Assembly (NCBI GenBank): GCA_015486845.1
Contig: WFQU01000098.1
Span: 1-53,204 of the forward strand
Direction: 5' to 3'
DNA from: Anaerolineae bacterium
GTDB taxonomy: Bacteria > Chloroflexota > Anaerolineae > JAADDB01
Length of the DNA: 53,204 bases
In this document: piece by piece, positions 36,189-47,820 of the stretch
Layout: the number at the start of each line of letters is the position of its first letter
How positions within the stretch are numbered: position 1 is the stretch's first letter
Notes under the pieces: model-generated
What the model was told of the DNA's origin: nothing
The model's input: only the letters and a program-made list of their open reading frames with translations
Database searches by the model: none
Made by a program: the position numbers and the translations under genes

Positions 36189-38333
36189 ATGACTCACGTA
36201 GAAACGAACAGGAACCACAAGCCGGCAAAGCCAATCGATCTGGATGCGCCGTCGCTCTATATCAACCGAGAATTAAGCTGGTTGCAATTCAATAACATGG
36301 TTCTAGAAGAAGCTTGTGATCCGATCCATCCGTTATTGGAGCGCGCCAAATTTCTGGCGATTTTTGCTAATAATTTAGACGAATTCTTCATGATCCGCGT
36401 CTCCGGCTTACGTCGGCAATTACAGGCCGGCGCGTTGGAATTACCACCGGACGCCATGTCCCCGGCCGAACAGTTAGCGGCTATCCGGCAACAATTGTTG
36501 CCGCAGTTGGATCAGTTCAGCCATTGCTGGCGCGACGATATCCTACCAAAATTACAACAAGCCGGCATTCAGGTTTTAGATTACGGCCTTCTGAAAAAGA
36601 AACAGCGCAAATTGCTACGTCACTACTTCAAGCAGGAAATTTTCCCCGTTTTGACCCCGTTGGCTTTCGATCCGGGGCACCCGTTTCCGCATATTTCCAA
36701 CTTGAGCCTAAATTTAGCTATCATTGTCAATGACCCGGCCCGAGGTGAGCTTTTCGCCCGGCTAAAAATACCGGACCTCTTTCCCAGATTATTATCCATT
36801 CCGAGCGAAGAAGAAGCGGATAGTTATGCAGAGCTAGGACTGGTGGGGCACGGTTCTGGCACGTACGTCTGGATAGAGGAAGTTATCGCAGCCAATTTAG
36901 CTCAGCTTTTCCCCGGGCTTGAAGTGATCGACGCTTACCCGTTCCGGGTGACGCGCGACGCGGACATAGAAATTGAAGAGGACGAAGCTTCCGATTTGCT
37001 GAGCGCCATCGAAGACGGCGTAGAACAGAGAGAATTCGGTTCAACAGTTCGTTTGCAAGTAGGCGCCACCATGCCGCCCACGGTATTGCATTTCCTAATG
37101 AAAGAGCTGGACATGGCGCCTTATCAGGTTTTTCAGTTAAATCTGCCTTTAGCCATGCGAGACCTGATGGAATTGACGGCTATTCAGCGGTCTGAACTAA
37201 AGAATGCGCCCTTCTTGCGATCATTGCCCCCCCAGTTCGCCGGCCATGAGTCACTATTCGACGTAATCCGCCGCCAGGATATCATGCTTTACCATCCTTA
37301 TGACAGTTTTGCGCCAGTGCTGGATTTCCTGGAAGCTGCAGCTACTGATCCAAACGTGGTAGCCATCAAACAAACTTTGTACCGCGTCGGCCAAAATGCG
37401 CCGGTAGTGGCTGCTTTGTTAAAAGCCAGAGAGCGCGGCAAACAGGTCGCCGTTCTAGTTGAGCTAAAAGCGCGTTTCGACGAAGAGAACAACATCGGCT
37501 GGGCGCGTGCGCTGGAACAAGCCGGCGTTCATGTGGTATACGGTCTGATGGGATTGAAAACGCATGCCAAAATATGCATGGTCGTGCGTCGGGAACGAGA
37601 CGGCATCAAACGGTACGTGCACATAAGCACCGGCAATTACAATGCTGTCACGGCGAATATTTACACCGATCTTGGCTTTTTCACCAGCGATGAGGAGATT
37701 GGCGATGACGTTTCGGCGCTGTTCAACGCGTTGACCGGTTATTCCCGGCAAGACAATTACCACAAATTGCTGGTCGCGCCGGGCAAGATGCGTACTGAGA
37801 TCCTGCAGCGCATCGAACGCGAGATCACTCAACACAAGAAAGATGGCTCTGGCTATCTCGCCTTCAAGATGAACGCGTTGGTAGATAAAGCGTCCATCCA
37901 GGCTCTGTACCGCGCTTCCCAGGCCGGCGTGAAAGTGGATTTACAGGTCCGGGGCATTTGCTGCTTGCGTCCCGGCGTGCCCGGCGTCAGCGACAATATC
38001 AAAGTGACCTCCATCGTGGGGCGTTTCTTAGAACACCCACGCATCTATTATTTCCACAACGGCGGCGATGAAGAGTTGTTGTTGGGCAGCGCCGACTTAA
38101 TGCCACGCAACCTGGACCGCCGGGTGGAGATTCTGTTCCCGGTCGAAGAACCGAATCTGCTGCATTCAATCCGCGATCAAATTCTGGCTGTTCACTTGCG
38201 GGACAATGTCAAAGCGAGACAATTGTTGCCGGATGGCCATTACCGGCATCTGCAACCGGCTAAAGATGAAACAGCGTTGGATTCTCAGCAATGGATGCTG
38301 GAGCATAAAGGCATTTGGCACATTGAGGGGTAA
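36189..38333 (+). CDS. ppk1: Polyphosphate kinase 1
   Basis: LYINRELSWLQFNNMVLEEA, HPYDSFAPVLDFLEAAATDPNVVAIKQTLYR, ARFDEENNI, GLKTHAKICMVVRRE. Confidence 0.96.
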   Translation: MTHVETNRNHKPAKPIDLDAPSLYINRELSWLQFNNMVLEEACDPIHPLLERAKFLAIFANNLDEFFMIRVSGLRRQLQAGALELPPDAMSPAEQLAAIRQQLLPQLDQFSHCWRDDILPKLQQAGIQVLDYGLLKKKQRKLLRHYFKQEIFPVLTPLAFDPGHPFPHISNLSLNLAIIVNDPARGELFARLKIPDLFPRLLSIPSEEEADSYAELGLVGHGSGTYVWIEEVIAANLAQLFPGLEVIDAYPFRVTRDADIEIEEDEASDLLSAIEDGVEQREFGSTVRLQVGATMPPTVLHFLMKELDMAPYQVFQLNLPLAMRDLMELTAIQRSELKNAPFLRSLPPQFAGHESLFDVIRRQDIMLYHPYDSFAPVLDFLEAAATDPNVVAIKQTLYRVGQNAPVVAALLKARERGKQVAVLVELKARFDEENNIGWARALEQAGVHVVYGLMGLKTHAKICMVVRRERDGIKRYVHISTGNYNAVTANIYTDLGFFTSDEEIGDDVSALFNALTGYSRQDNYHKLLVAPGKMRTEILQRIEREITQHKKDGSGYLAFKMNALVDKASIQALYRASQAGVKVDLQVRGICCLRPGVPGVSDNIKVTSIVGRFLEHPRIYYFHNGGDEELLLGSADLMPRNLDRRVEILFPVEEPNLLHSIRDQILAVHLRDNVKARQLLPDGHYRHLQPAKDETALDSQQWMLEHKGIWHIEG

Positions 38334-38366
38334 GTGCCGGGCGGCCCGGCCGGGGAGCATCGTCCT

Positions 38367-39110
38367 GTGAAAGTTATGCTCATTGGTGATGTCCATGGCA
38401 ATTTGCCGGCGCTGCTGGCAGTCATCCGACATGCCGAACAGCAAGGCGTCACGCGCATTTGGAATGTGGGGGACTTTGTCGGCTACGGGCCGTATCCGGA
38501 CGAAGTGGTCAGCTATTTACGTGACCGCGCTGCATTGAATATCACCGGTAATTACGACCTCAACGTGCTCAACTTTCCGGCCAAAGCGGAGAAATGGCGG
38601 CACAGCAAGCATCCGCTGAAGTATTTGGCGTTCCGCTGGGCATACGAACAGCTTTCGTCAGCCAACCGCGCTTTTCTGCGTGCGTTGCCGCCGGAGGCCC
38701 GCCTGAAAGCCGGCAAATTGCGCGTGCTCTTGGTACACGGCAGCCCGGCTTCTAACAAAGAACATTTAACCGTTGAGACGCCTGTCGCCCGGTTGCGCGA
38801 GCTGGCCCGAATGGCGGATGCAGAGGTCATTCTGTGTGGACATTCCCACCAGCAGTTTGCCCGACAGACAGATGGAGTCTGGTTCGTCAATCCAGGCAGC
38901 GTGGGCCGGCCCGACGATGGTGATCCCCGGGCATCATACGCTATTCTGCACTTGAAACACGGCACGCTGGCAGCAAAACATTACCGGGTGGTATACGATG
39001 TACAAGCGACCGTTGAGGCGCTCCGGGCTGCGCATCTGCCAGAGGCTTTCGCCCAGATGTTGCTGCAAGGGCACGATCTGAACGCTGTTTTGGCTGCCGG
39101 GCAAGAGTAA
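38367..39110 (+). CDS. Calcineurin-like/YfcE-type metallophosphoesterase
   Basis: VKVMLIGDVHGNLPAL, WNVGDFVGYGP, GNYD, LVHGSP, CGHSHQ, NPGSVGRP; GTG 38367 preferred. Confidence 0.88.
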   Translation: MKVMLIGDVHGNLPALLAVIRHAEQQGVTRIWNVGDFVGYGPYPDEVVSYLRDRAALNITGNYDLNVLNFPAKAEKWRHSKHPLKYLAFRWAYEQLSSANRAFLRALPPEARLKAGKLRVLLVHGSPASNKEHLTVETPVARLRELARMADAEVILCGHSHQQFARQTDGVWFVNPGSVGRPDDGDPRASYAILHLKHGTLAAKHYRVVYDVQATVEALRAAHLPEAFAQMLLQGHDLNAVLAAGQE

Positions 39111-39167
39111 GACTTCCTTGTGCGATGTCTCATCTCCGTTCAAACAAAACGCCGATTAGCTATACGC

Positions 39168-41741
39168 TTAAAGATCGGTTAACAAATTTGCCAGCCGCTT
39201 CCGAAAATCCGGATTATTCACGTGTTTCCACACTATCAGAAAAGTTTCAATGCGTTGTTGCAACGCCTTTTGCCGGCTAGCCGAATAGACAGCCACGTCG
39301 GGCGCCACCACGATAGCCGGTGCGACGCTTTCCCGGGCAATTGTTGCCGGGGGGCGCAAAGCACCCCAGGTGAGGAAATTGCGCAGCATTCTAATGGCAA
39401 CGACAGCATCCTGCAGTTGGCCCAAATGATCTTGCAACGCGACGACTTCCCGAATGAGCGGTTTAGCTTCTGGCCCCAGCACTTCTCGGAAATACTCCAA
39501 CGTGTAACGAAAATACTTGGCGGCGATGCGCAACCGATGGTAACGGGTTAGCGGCATATCCGCAGCCAGCCACTCTTCGTATGCCAGCAAGTATGCTTGC
39601 CGCTCCGCGACCAAAACGGGCAGCAGTTGACGCACACGCCGGGGAAACGCATCCCCTTTGGTCGAAAACGGTTGCTGTGGTCCTTCCCATGGTTTTCCTA
39701 AAAATTCGGCGAAGTGCGCTTTGAAATGTCGATAAGACGTTTTATTCAAGAAAACCAATAACTGCGTCCTGGCCTCGGCATATGCTGTTGTCCAGGCGGC
39801 ACGCAACGGACTCAAATCCACGACCTGCCCGTCCGATTGCTCCTGCAGAAAACATTCAACATGTTCCCAAAAAACGTCCAAATCGCGCCCTTGTCCCAAA
39901 GAACGTCCAGTGTGCTGCAACATGCGGTTGAATGGACGTAGACTTCCCATATCCAGGTACGGAGACAGAACGTGAATAGCCACCCGCATACGGCGCACGG
40001 CTACGCGCATATCGTGCAATGCGTCGGCGTCGCCGGCGCGCACTGCCGGCTCGTGATAGAGCATCCGCCAAAAATGGAACCGGATGATCTTGCGGGCCGC
40101 TTCGCACATAAGATCGTCCGCTGCGACGCCTGGTAAACTCGGTAAAACGACCTTCTCCTGGGCATTTTCATTGCTGACCGGATGGAGCAATTGCCAGGTG
40201 AGCGTCTGTTCTTCTGACATGGGCGGACGGAAAACAACTTTCGTGGGAAATAGCAGCGCCCATAAATCCGCTTTACGTTGGGCCCGGCTTGCGTCTGTCA
40301 TCGCCTCCGCCCCGGCGATGTTGATTTCCATAAGTCCGACCGAACGGCGCAATGAACCGATCCGGCTTGTACCGCCGGAAAAATCTAGCCCGTCCGCCAT
40401 GCGCACGATGGCGGCCAAGGCTAAGGTTTCCTTTTGTGCGGTTGCCGGTAATTCGGAGAAAGGCAATTGTTGCGAGAGCTGCCTCAGTTTCTTGGCGGTG
40501 ATCTGTTTGCGGTGCAAAAACGTAATGGCGGCGACCATAATTTGTTCCGATCGATTCAGCTCTATCACTGGATTTTGCAACAGCATATCGCGTCCCACAA
40601 TATGATGCCGCCTGGAATCTGTCGCTAAGCCGATATCATGCACTAAAGCCGCTTTTTCCAGGAGAGCGCGTTGCGCCAGCGGGAGGCGATGGATGGGCGC
40701 CAAAATATCGAAAAGCATCAACGCGTAATCAGCAACCGCCCGGGCGTGGCGTTGGTTCACGTGATAGTGTTCCCATAAGGCGGTAATGGGCACCGGTGAG
40801 ATGGTAATGGCTTCGTTCGCATCAGGCGTTGCCCTGACCGATCTTGATGACGTCGGCATGGGGATTGCCGGCGGTAAGGCCTGATCGATGATAGACGCGG
40901 GGAACAGCGCGGTGCGTTTCTGGCGCAATTGTGCCAGCCAGTAACGCACCCGCCTTTCCGAAAGCCCGGCCATCTGTGCCGCTTGCCGCTGCGTGTTCCC
41001 CGCCTGCAGCGCCAACAATGCTTTGGCGTGGCGGCCATGCCGATCAGGACGAGCTGCGATAGCTTGCAGGATGATGCGTTCGTCTGGCAACAGCAGTTGG
41101 CCAGCCGGAAGGTTTCTATCCGCGAAGAAGATCTGCGCATGTTGCAATTTCGTTCTCGTATCAGGTCGTAATGAAAACTGCGTCTGCAAGATGCGGACGA
41201 TTTCCTGTAGATCTGCCTCTTTTCCATCCTGACGCAGTTCGATTTCCAGCACGAAAAAATATCGCCGGTCATCCTCTTTCTGCAACAGCACTTCATCGCT
41301 ACTCCACGCCGCGACGAGGCGCTTACCTTCTGTGACGTCACACTCCCAACGCGTTTGCCGGAGGTCGAAAAGTGCAATCACTGGCATGTTTTTGATAGTA
41401 GCCAGGATGAAATCGCGTAATGGCGAAACAGGCCAACGATTCGGCGGTTGCCAGGAGGGCAAAGTCACTTCAATCTCCTCACGGCGGCGCACGGTGCCAC
41501 TTCCACCACGCAACGCTTTTAACGTGATCACGGTGCTGCCCGAAACTTCCCGCGCCCGCAGCGCGTAGCCGGCCTGGAAGATGTGTCTTTCTGCGGTGTC
41601 GAAATACGTGTCGCGGAGCTGTTGCTGTCGTGCCGGGGACATCGCATAACGGCCGATACCGGACATGGTCCGTAGCTGTTCAGCGATCGTCCGGTCAGGC
41701 ACCGAAAACTTAGCTTCGATCTCTTTCATAGTGTCACACAA
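39168..41741 (-). CDS. CYTH-HTH-HD-CHAD multidomain protein
   Basis: CYTH (KEIEAKFSV), HTH (RQAAQMAGLSERRVRYWLAQLRQ), HD (KAALVHDIGLATDSRRHHIVG), CHAD (ALHDMRVAVRRMR). Confidence 0.85.
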   Translation of the reverse strand: MCDTMKEIEAKFSVPDRTIAEQLRTMSGIGRYAMSPARQQQLRDTYFDTAERHIFQAGYALRAREVSGSTVITLKALRGGSGTVRRREEIEVTLPSWQPPNRWPVSPLRDFILATIKNMPVIALFDLRQTRWECDVTEGKRLVAAWSSDEVLLQKEDDRRYFFVLEIELRQDGKEADLQEIVRILQTQFSLRPDTRTKLQHAQIFFADRNLPAGQLLLPDERIILQAIAARPDRHGRHAKALLALQAGNTQRQAAQMAGLSERRVRYWLAQLRQKRTALFPASIIDQALPPAIPMPTSSRSVRATPDANEAITISPVPITALWEHYHVNQRHARAVADYALMLFDILAPIHRLPLAQRALLEKAALVHDIGLATDSRRHHIVGRDMLLQNPVIELNRSEQIMVAAITFLHRKQITAKKLRQLSQQLPFSELPATAQKETLALAAIVRMADGLDFSGGTSRIGSLRRSVGLMEINIAGAEAMTDASRAQRKADLWALLFPTKVVFRPPMSEEQTLTWQLLHPVSNENAQEKVVLPSLPGVAADDLMCEAARKIIRFHFWRMLYHEPAVRAGDADALHDMRVAVRRMRVAIHVLSPYLDMGSLRPFNRMLQHTGRSLGQGRDLDVFWEHVECFLQEQSDGQVVDLSPLRAAWTTAYAEARTQLLVFLNKTSYRHFKAHFAEFLGKPWEGPQQPFSTKGDAFPRRVRQLLPVLVAERQAYLLAYEEWLAADMPLTRYHRLRIAAKYFRYTLEYFREVLGPEAKPLIREVVALQDHLGQLQDAVVAIRMLRNFLTWGALRPPATIARESVAPAIVVAPDVAVYSASRQKALQQRIETFLIVWKHVNNPDFRKRLANLLTDL

Positions 41742-41904
41742 TCCTTTCCGAGGACAAAACGGCGCATCCCGCTTCAGCTTAGGCGTTACCGGTATTTATC
41801 ACCGCGAAGGACACGAAGGAACACACAGAAAAACTAATTTTCTCCTTTTACAGACTTTATTACCATCTTTATACCTGTATTTTTCTGTGTGCATCTGTGC
41901 CCAA

Positions 41905-42125
41905 AACCTGACTCGGTCGAGCCAGAACTAAAAACTCGACGCGGAGCCGCTGAAGCGCAGAGATTAAAATCAAGGCAAAGTCAGCGATACGTATTAGCAC
42001 CAAAAGCTATTAATAGTTTTTTGTTGTGTTCTTATCCCATTTTGCAGCTTGGCGTTAACTGTTTTTTGCCTCTGCGTCTCTGCGTCAAATCTTTGCTCAG
42101 TGGACAAGAATTTCGATGGTATGGT
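41905..42125 (+). repeat. Dispersed repeat family G, second copy
   Basis: Aligns with the reverse complement of 26925-27150. Confidence 0.85.
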
Positions 42126-42268
42126 ACTACCCGAATAGCTGATTACGTAGATTTTACGCCGATAAATCAGAAAGGATCAGCGAAAACCAGCATTCATCTA
42201 CATCATCTGCGGCCTAATTGCTTTTCGGGCCGCGACCCTGCGTCTTCTGTCTCGATACCGGTTGCCTG

Positions 42269-45200
42269 TTACGGCATATTGTTGCCGCTTCCCCCGTCTC
42301 TGCGATTACCCCGATAATGAGCCTGCAAACTACGCACTTTAAGTGTTTTGCTCTGTAATGCCCGAATGCCAATGACCGCCGCGGCGGCACCGGAAAGAGT
42401 CGTAACCAGCGGCACTTTATATTGGATGGCTGCCTGGCGTATTTTGCGGCCATCCTGGCGAGAAGTTTGTCCCAGCGGCGTATTCACGACAAGTTGTGTA
42501 GCGCCTTCGCGGATGAGATCTACCACATGCGGAGAACCCTGGCTTACCTTCTTGACAGTAGTCACCGGCAAGCCAACCCGCTCCAGCACGGCTGCTGTGC
42601 CCTTGGTGGCAATCAGACCGAAGCCCAAGCGATGGAAATCGCGAGCAATTTTGAGGATAGCCCCTTTATCAAAATCGTTGACCGTCAGCAACACGCTGCC
42701 GGTCGTCGGCAGCGGTGTACCAATAGCCATCTCTGCTTTGGCAAAAGCGTGTCCAAAATGCGCTGCGTGTCCCATGACCTCGCCAGTGCTGCGCATTTCT
42801 GGTCCTAAGAGTGCATCCACGCCGGTAAATTTACCAAACGGCAAAGCAACTTCCTTCACGAAAAACCCATCCACGGCCGGTTCTTCCACGAATCCAATCT
42901 CCGCCAAGCTCCTGCCGGCCATCACTTGCGTAGCCAGGCGGGCCAACGGAACACCGGTTGCTTTGCTCACAAAAGGCACCGTGCGGCTGGCACGCGGGTT
43001 CACTTCCAGAACATAAACCACGTCATCTTTGATGGCAAACTGAATATTCATCAAACCGCGCACGCCTAAAGCCAGGCCAATCTGTTCTGTGTAATCACGA
43101 ATGATGTTCAAGAAGTAGTAGCTAATTTTGAATGGCGGCAGCACCATGGCAGAATCGCCAGAGTGAATGCCCGCTTCCTCGATGTGTTGCATCACGCTGC
43201 CAATGACCACCCGCTCCGTGTCGGCGACGGCGTCGACGTCGATTTCGTAGGCATCTTCCAGGTATTGATCAACTAAAACCGGCTTGCCCGGCGCAGCTTC
43301 TTGTGCTGCGGCGATGAAATGCGACAGCTCCGCCGGCGCATAAACAATGGCCATGGCTCGGCCACCTAAAACATAACTGGGGCGCACCATAACCGGATAA
43401 CCGATGCGCTGGGCAACGGCTAATGCCTCCGGAACGGTGTGAGCCATGCCGTGTTCCGGCTGGGGGATATCCAATTTTTGCAGCAACGCGCCGAAACGCT
43501 CACGATCTTCCGCCAAATCGATGGTTGCCGGCGTTGTGCCGAGGATAGGCACGCCGGCCGCAGCCAGTTCGCTGGCCAAATTCAACGGCGTCTGACCTCC
43601 CAATTGCACGATGACGCCCAAGAGCTGTCCTGTTCGCGATTCTTCCTGGACGACGTGCAGCACATCTTCCGTCGTCAAGGGCTCGAAATAGAGCCGGTCG
43701 GAAGTGTCGTAGTCGGTGCTGACAGTCTCCGGATTAGAATTAACCATGATGGTCTCGATACCCATTTCCTGCAAAGCAAAAGCGGCATGGCAGCAACAAT
43801 AATCGAATTCGATCCCCTGACCAATACGGTTAGGCCCGCTGCCAAGGATGATCACTTTGCGCCGGTCAGTCGGGGCCGCCTCATCCACGGTTTCGTAAGT
43901 CGAATACATGTAAGGGGTAAAAGCCGGAAATTCAGCAGCACAGGTGTCCACTTTGCGGTAGGTAGGTGCCAGGCCGGCCTGCTGGCGTTGTTGCCGGATG
44001 GCAGAAACTGTGCTGCCAGTCAATTGCGCCAGACGAGCATCGCTGAAGCCGAGCTGTTTCGCTGCGAACAGTGCGTCATCGTCCAGCGGAGTCGCCGCCA
44101 ATCGTTTCTCTGCGGCAATGATTTTCTCCATTTGGGCCACGAACCAGGGATCGTAACCGGTAGCCGCGGCAATCTGAATAACAGACCGACCGCTACGCAA
44201 AGCCGCAAAAACAGCCGCCAGTCGGCGCGGGTTAGGACGGCGCAGCAAACCATCGATTTCCGCTGTGTTGGAAGGCGACAACGTTCGGGGGTGATCCTCC
44301 AAACTCCGCATCGCTTTCTGCAGCGCCTCGGGGAATGTGCGGCCAATGGCCATGATTTCTCCAACGGATTGCATCTGCGGCCCCAACGTGTCATCCACGC
44401 CGGGAAATTTCTCGAAATTCCAACGCGGTATTTTCACCACCACGTAATCCAACGCTGGCTCGAAAGCCGCCACCGTTTTCTGTGTGATATCATTGCGTAT
44501 TTCATCCAGCGTATAGCCCACAGCCAGCAACGCTGCAATTTTAGCGATGGGGAAACCAGTCGCTTTGCTAGCCAATGCTGATGAACGGCTGACGCGGGGG
44601 TTCATTTCGATGACAACGACCCGCCCGTTCGTCGGGTTGACGGCAAACTGAACATTGGAGCCCCCAGTTTCCACCCCGACGGCGTGCATGACCAAACGCG
44701 CCATGTCCCGCAATTGTTGATATTCCTTGTCGGTGAGCGTCTGAGCCGGGGCAACAGTGATAGAATCGCCGGTGTGAACGCCCATCGGATCGATGTTCTC
44801 AATGCTGGTCACCACAACGAAATTATCATGCCGATCCCGCATCACTTCCAGCTCGAATTCTTTCCAGCCCAGCACCGATTCTTCCAGCAGCACCTGGTGC
44901 ACGGGACTTTCCCGCAAGCCTCGCCCTGCCTTATCTCGCAAATCAGTTTCGGCCAAGGCAATGCCACCGCCGCTGCCACCTAACGTAAAACTGGGGCGAA
45001 TGAGCAGCGGGTAGCCCAACGTTTCAGCAGCAGCTAATGCTTCTCCCTCCGAAGCAACCAGAAAACTACGAGGTACATCCAAACCAACCCGATTCACCGC
45101 TTCCTTGAAGCGCTGACGATCCTCAGCGACGCGCATCGCTGACAACGGGGCGCCAATAAGCTCCACGCCGTAGCGCGCCAAGACACCCTGCTCGGCCAAT

Positions 45201-45502
45201 GCGACGGCTAAATTCAACGCCGTCTGGCCGCCCACGGTTGGCAATAGTGCGTCCGGCCGTTCCTGGGCGATGATCTTCTCCACAATCTCCAGCGTCAAAG
45301 GCTCGACATATGTGGCATCGGCCAAATCGGGATCGGTCATGATGGTGGCCGGGTTGGAATTAACCAAGATAACCCGGTATCCCTCACCCCGCAACGCTTT
45401 GATAGCCTGCGTGCCGGAATAGTCGAATTCCGCTGCTTGCCCGATGACTATCGGCCCGGCGCCTAACACCATAATGGACTGTATGTCATTTCGTTTCGGC
45501 AT
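42269..45502 (-). CDS. carB: Carbamoyl-phosphate synthase large subunit
   Basis: [22 protein letters not shown], duplicated ATP-grasp domains, [20 protein letters not shown]. Confidence 0.97.
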   Translation of the reverse strand: MPKRNDIQSIMVLGAGPIVIGQAAEFDYSGTQAIKALRGEGYRVILVNSNPATIMTDPDLADATYVEPLTLEIVEKIIAQERPDALLPTVGGQTALNLAVALAEQGVLARYGVELIGAPLSAMRVAEDRQRFKEAVNRVGLDVPRSFLVASEGEALAAAETLGYPLLIRPSFTLGGSGGGIALAETDLRDKAGRGLRESPVHQVLLEESVLGWKEFELEVMRDRHDNFVVVTSIENIDPMGVHTGDSITVAPAQTLTDKEYQQLRDMARLVMHAVGVETGGSNVQFAVNPTNGRVVVIEMNPRVSRSSALASKATGFPIAKIAALLAVGYTLDEIRNDITQKTVAAFEPALDYVVVKIPRWNFEKFPGVDDTLGPQMQSVGEIMAIGRTFPEALQKAMRSLEDHPRTLSPSNTAEIDGLLRRPNPRRLAAVFAALRSGRSVIQIAAATGYDPWFVAQMEKIIAAEKRLAATPLDDDALFAAKQLGFSDARLAQLTGSTVSAIRQQRQQAGLAPTYRKVDTCAAEFPAFTPYMYSTYETVDEAAPTDRRKVIILGSGPNRIGQGIEFDYCCCHAAFALQEMGIETIMVNSNPETVSTDYDTSDRLYFEPLTTEDVLHVVQEESRTGQLLGVIVQLGGQTPLNLASELAAAGVPILGTTPATIDLAEDRERFGALLQKLDIPQPEHGMAHTVPEALAVAQRIGYPVMVRPSYVLGGRAMAIVYAPAELSHFIAAAQEAAPGKPVLVDQYLEDAYEIDVDAVADTERVVIGSVMQHIEEAGIHSGDSAMVLPPFKISYYFLNIIRDYTEQIGLALGVRGLMNIQFAIKDDVVYVLEVNPRASRTVPFVSKATGVPLARLATQVMAGRSLAEIGFVEEPAVDGFFVKEVALPFGKFTGVDALLGPEMRSTGEVMGHAAHFGHAFAKAEMAIGTPLPTTGSVLLTVNDFDKGAILKIARDFHRLGFGLIATKGTAAVLERVGLPVTTVKKVSQGSPHVVDLIREGATQLVVNTPLGQTSRQDGRKIRQAAIQYKVPLVTTLSGAAAAVIGIRALQSKTLKVRSLQAHYRGNRRDGGSGNNMP

Positions 45503-45506
45503 TTTG

Positions 45507-46682
45507 CTAAGCTTTCTTTTCTCGAATTATGCGGATGAATTGTTCGAAGAGGTAATCGGCATCGTGGGGGCCAGGGCTGGCCTCCGGATGGTATTGCACC
45601 GCGAAGACCGGTCGATCCCGTAACCGCATCCCCTCCACGCTGCCATCGTTCAAGTTCCTGTGAGTAATTTCGATCTCCGGCGGCAAAGCGGCCGGATCCA
45701 CCACGTAGCTGTGATTTTGAGCGGTAATTTGCACATGCCCGCTGCGCAAGTCTATCACTGGCTGGTTGCCGCCGTGATGGCCGAACTTCATTTTATGCGT
45801 GCGCCCGCCCAAGGCCAGGGCCAAAATCTGGTGTCCTAAACAAATGCCGAACATGGGCAATCCGGATGCCAGGAGTTTCTGCACAGTTGTCACGGCATAA
45901 GGCACACCGGCCGGATCGCCGGGCCCGTTGGATAGGAAGATACCGTCCGGATGCATGGCCAATAGTTGCTCGGCCGGCGTAGCGGCGGGGAAAACCGTCA
46001 ACGCAGCGCCGTGGGTCACCAGCCGGCGCAGAATGTTGCGCTTGACGCCGAAATCGTAAACCGCGATGCGCACACTTCCCTCCACTGCCGGTCGCAGCGG
46101 ACCATGGCTATCCGCCAACGGCTGCCAAACAGTGCTGGTTTCTTGCCAGCCGAATGGGACCGCGTGGCTAACTTCTCGCACCAAGTCGCGGCCATCCAAG
46201 CCAGACCACTGCCGGGCCTGCTGCCACAAATCAGGGGGAGAAACGCCAGGCAGCGTACTCAGCGCCGCTTTAAGCGATCCTTTTTCTCTGATGTGCAAAG
46301 TTAGCGCCCGAGTGTCCACGCCGGAGATAGCCGGCACATTGTGCCTACCCAAATAATCGGGCAGTGATTCGACACTGCGCCAGTTGTTAGGTTGCCGGCT
46401 CATCTCTCGCACGATGAGGCCAGAAAGCCAGGGCCGCTCCGATTCTTCGTCCTCCGGATTGACGCCTACATTGCCGATGTGAGGATAAGTCATGACCACA
46501 AACTGTCCACGATAAGACGGATCGGTGATAATTTCTTGATAGCCGGTCATGCTGGTATTAAACACGATTTCGCCAAACGTTGTCCTCATCGCTCCATACG
46601 CCTCGCCGGGCCAAATCGTCCCATCTTCCAAAACGAGATACGCCGGGGAATCTCCTGCTATTTTCTTATCAATTGTTTCCAT
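45507..46682 (-). CDS. carA: Carbamoyl-phosphate synthase small subunit
   Basis: [48 protein letters not shown]. Confidence 0.97.
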   Translation of the reverse strand: METIDKKIAGDSPAYLVLEDGTIWPGEAYGAMRTTFGEIVFNTSMTGYQEIITDPSYRGQFVVMTYPHIGNVGVNPEDEESERPWLSGLIVREMSRQPNNWRSVESLPDYLGRHNVPAISGVDTRALTLHIREKGSLKAALSTLPGVSPPDLWQQARQWSGLDGRDLVREVSHAVPFGWQETSTVWQPLADSHGPLRPAVEGSVRIAVYDFGVKRNILRRLVTHGAALTVFPAATPAEQLLAMHPDGIFLSNGPGDPAGVPYAVTTVQKLLASGLPMFGICLGHQILALALGGRTHKMKFGHHGGNQPVIDLRSGHVQITAQNHSYVVDPAALPPEIEITHRNLNDGSVEGMRLRDRPVFAVQYHPEASPGPHDADYLFEQFIRIIREKKA

Positions 46683-46713
46683 GCTGCCGGTTTTACCTCA
46701 TTCTCCATTTTCT

Positions 46714-47601
46714 TTAAGGTCGTGTCTTGCGCAATGATAACATCAAATCAGGTCGATCGGTAATAATACCGTCGACCCCCTCTTTGATCAGAACACGCAT
46801 AGCAGCCGGATCGTTGATAGTCCAGACCTGTACCTTCATCCCTTGCCGATGGGCAGCAGTGATAAATCCGGGCGTAACGATTTGGTAACCACGCCAGCGG
46901 ATCGGCACTTGCAGAACGTCCGGTACAGGACGGTAAAGCCGCCATAGGTGTGCTCTCTGCATAATCCAGAAAATTTCTATACCCGGCTCACTGGTGCCAG
47001 TAGCCGTTTGTGATATCAAGGCTCTGAAACGAGTGATGACCTTGCGATGAAACGAGACCACGATAACTCTATTTTCGGCGTGCTGCGCCTTGATTAGAGT
47101 CGCCAAGGCATCAGCTACCGCGACATCATCAGGCTTGATCTCAATACTCATTTTTGCGGTCGGAAAGTTTGTCAACACTTCTAACAAGGTTGGGATGGTA
47201 ATGCCTCGACCCCGGTAAGGGAAAGTTGCCCCGCCGTCGCGGGTGAAATGATACCCGGCATCTAACTTTCTAATTTCGTTTAGCGTCATCTCCTGCACCA
47301 AGCCATGGCCATCGGTTGTGCGATCCACACTTTTGTCGTGAATGACAACTAATCGGCCATCTTTGGTCATGTGGATATCCATTTCAAGCATGTCGACGCC
47401 TAACGAAACAGCATTACGAAACGCTACCAGGGTATTCTCCGGCGCTAAACCGGCCCCGCCTCGATGTGCAATGACCCACGGACGGTCATTGCCGCGGAAG
47501 ACTGGCTTGACAGCGATCGGCTTAATAGTTAGCAGGAGATAAATAATTAGAACAAGCAAAATGAGTAGTGCCAAAAGCAGGATTCTTATCCAAGTACGCA
47601 T
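46714..47601 (-). CDS. Glycerophosphodiester phosphodiesterase
   Basis: VIAHRGGAGLAPENTLVAFRNAVSLGVDMLEMDIHMTKDGRLVVIHDKSVDRTT. Confidence 0.94.
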   Translation of the reverse strand: MRTWIRILLLALLILLVLIIYLLLTIKPIAVKPVFRGNDRPWVIAHRGGAGLAPENTLVAFRNAVSLGVDMLEMDIHMTKDGRLVVIHDKSVDRTTDGHGLVQEMTLNEIRKLDAGYHFTRDGGATFPYRGRGITIPTLLEVLTNFPTAKMSIEIKPDDVAVADALATLIKAQHAENRVIVVSFHRKVITRFRALISQTATGTSEPGIEIFWIMQRAHLWRLYRPVPDVLQVPIRWRGYQIVTPGFITAAHRQGMKVQVWTINDPAAMRVLIKEGVDGIITDRPDLMLSLRKTRP

Positions 47602-47709
47602 GATCTAACCTCCTCTGAAAATAGAACGCAGATTAACGCTGATGCACGCTGATCTTAATTTTCATCCGCTGTGGTGTGCCGCAGGCTCATGATAACTCCC
47701 TTGAAAATA

Positions 47710-47820
47710 AGACCTCTCCCCTGGCTTACCGCCCAAAGGGGCGGTAAGCCTTCCCCTCCCCGTGTCGGGGAGGGGGAAAAGCTAAGTGTAGCGCAGCTTG
47801 GGGGAGAGACCTCCCTTGAA
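47710..47820. repeat. Multi-hairpin intergenic repeat
   Basis: cttaccgcccaaaggggcggtaag and ttcccctccccgtgtcggggagggggaa hairpins, bounded by gacctctcccc/gggggagagacc. Confidence 0.7.

Noticed and set aside
39105-39170. Possible bidirectional terminator between the phosphoesterase and CYTH-CHAD genes
   Set aside because: gccgatt...gatcggt pairing is weak and lacks a clean T-tract.
42348-44581. Long antisense ORFs (222 and 380 aa) opposite carB
   Set aside because: Shadow ORFs of a clearly conserved gene; low-complexity translation with no family signature.
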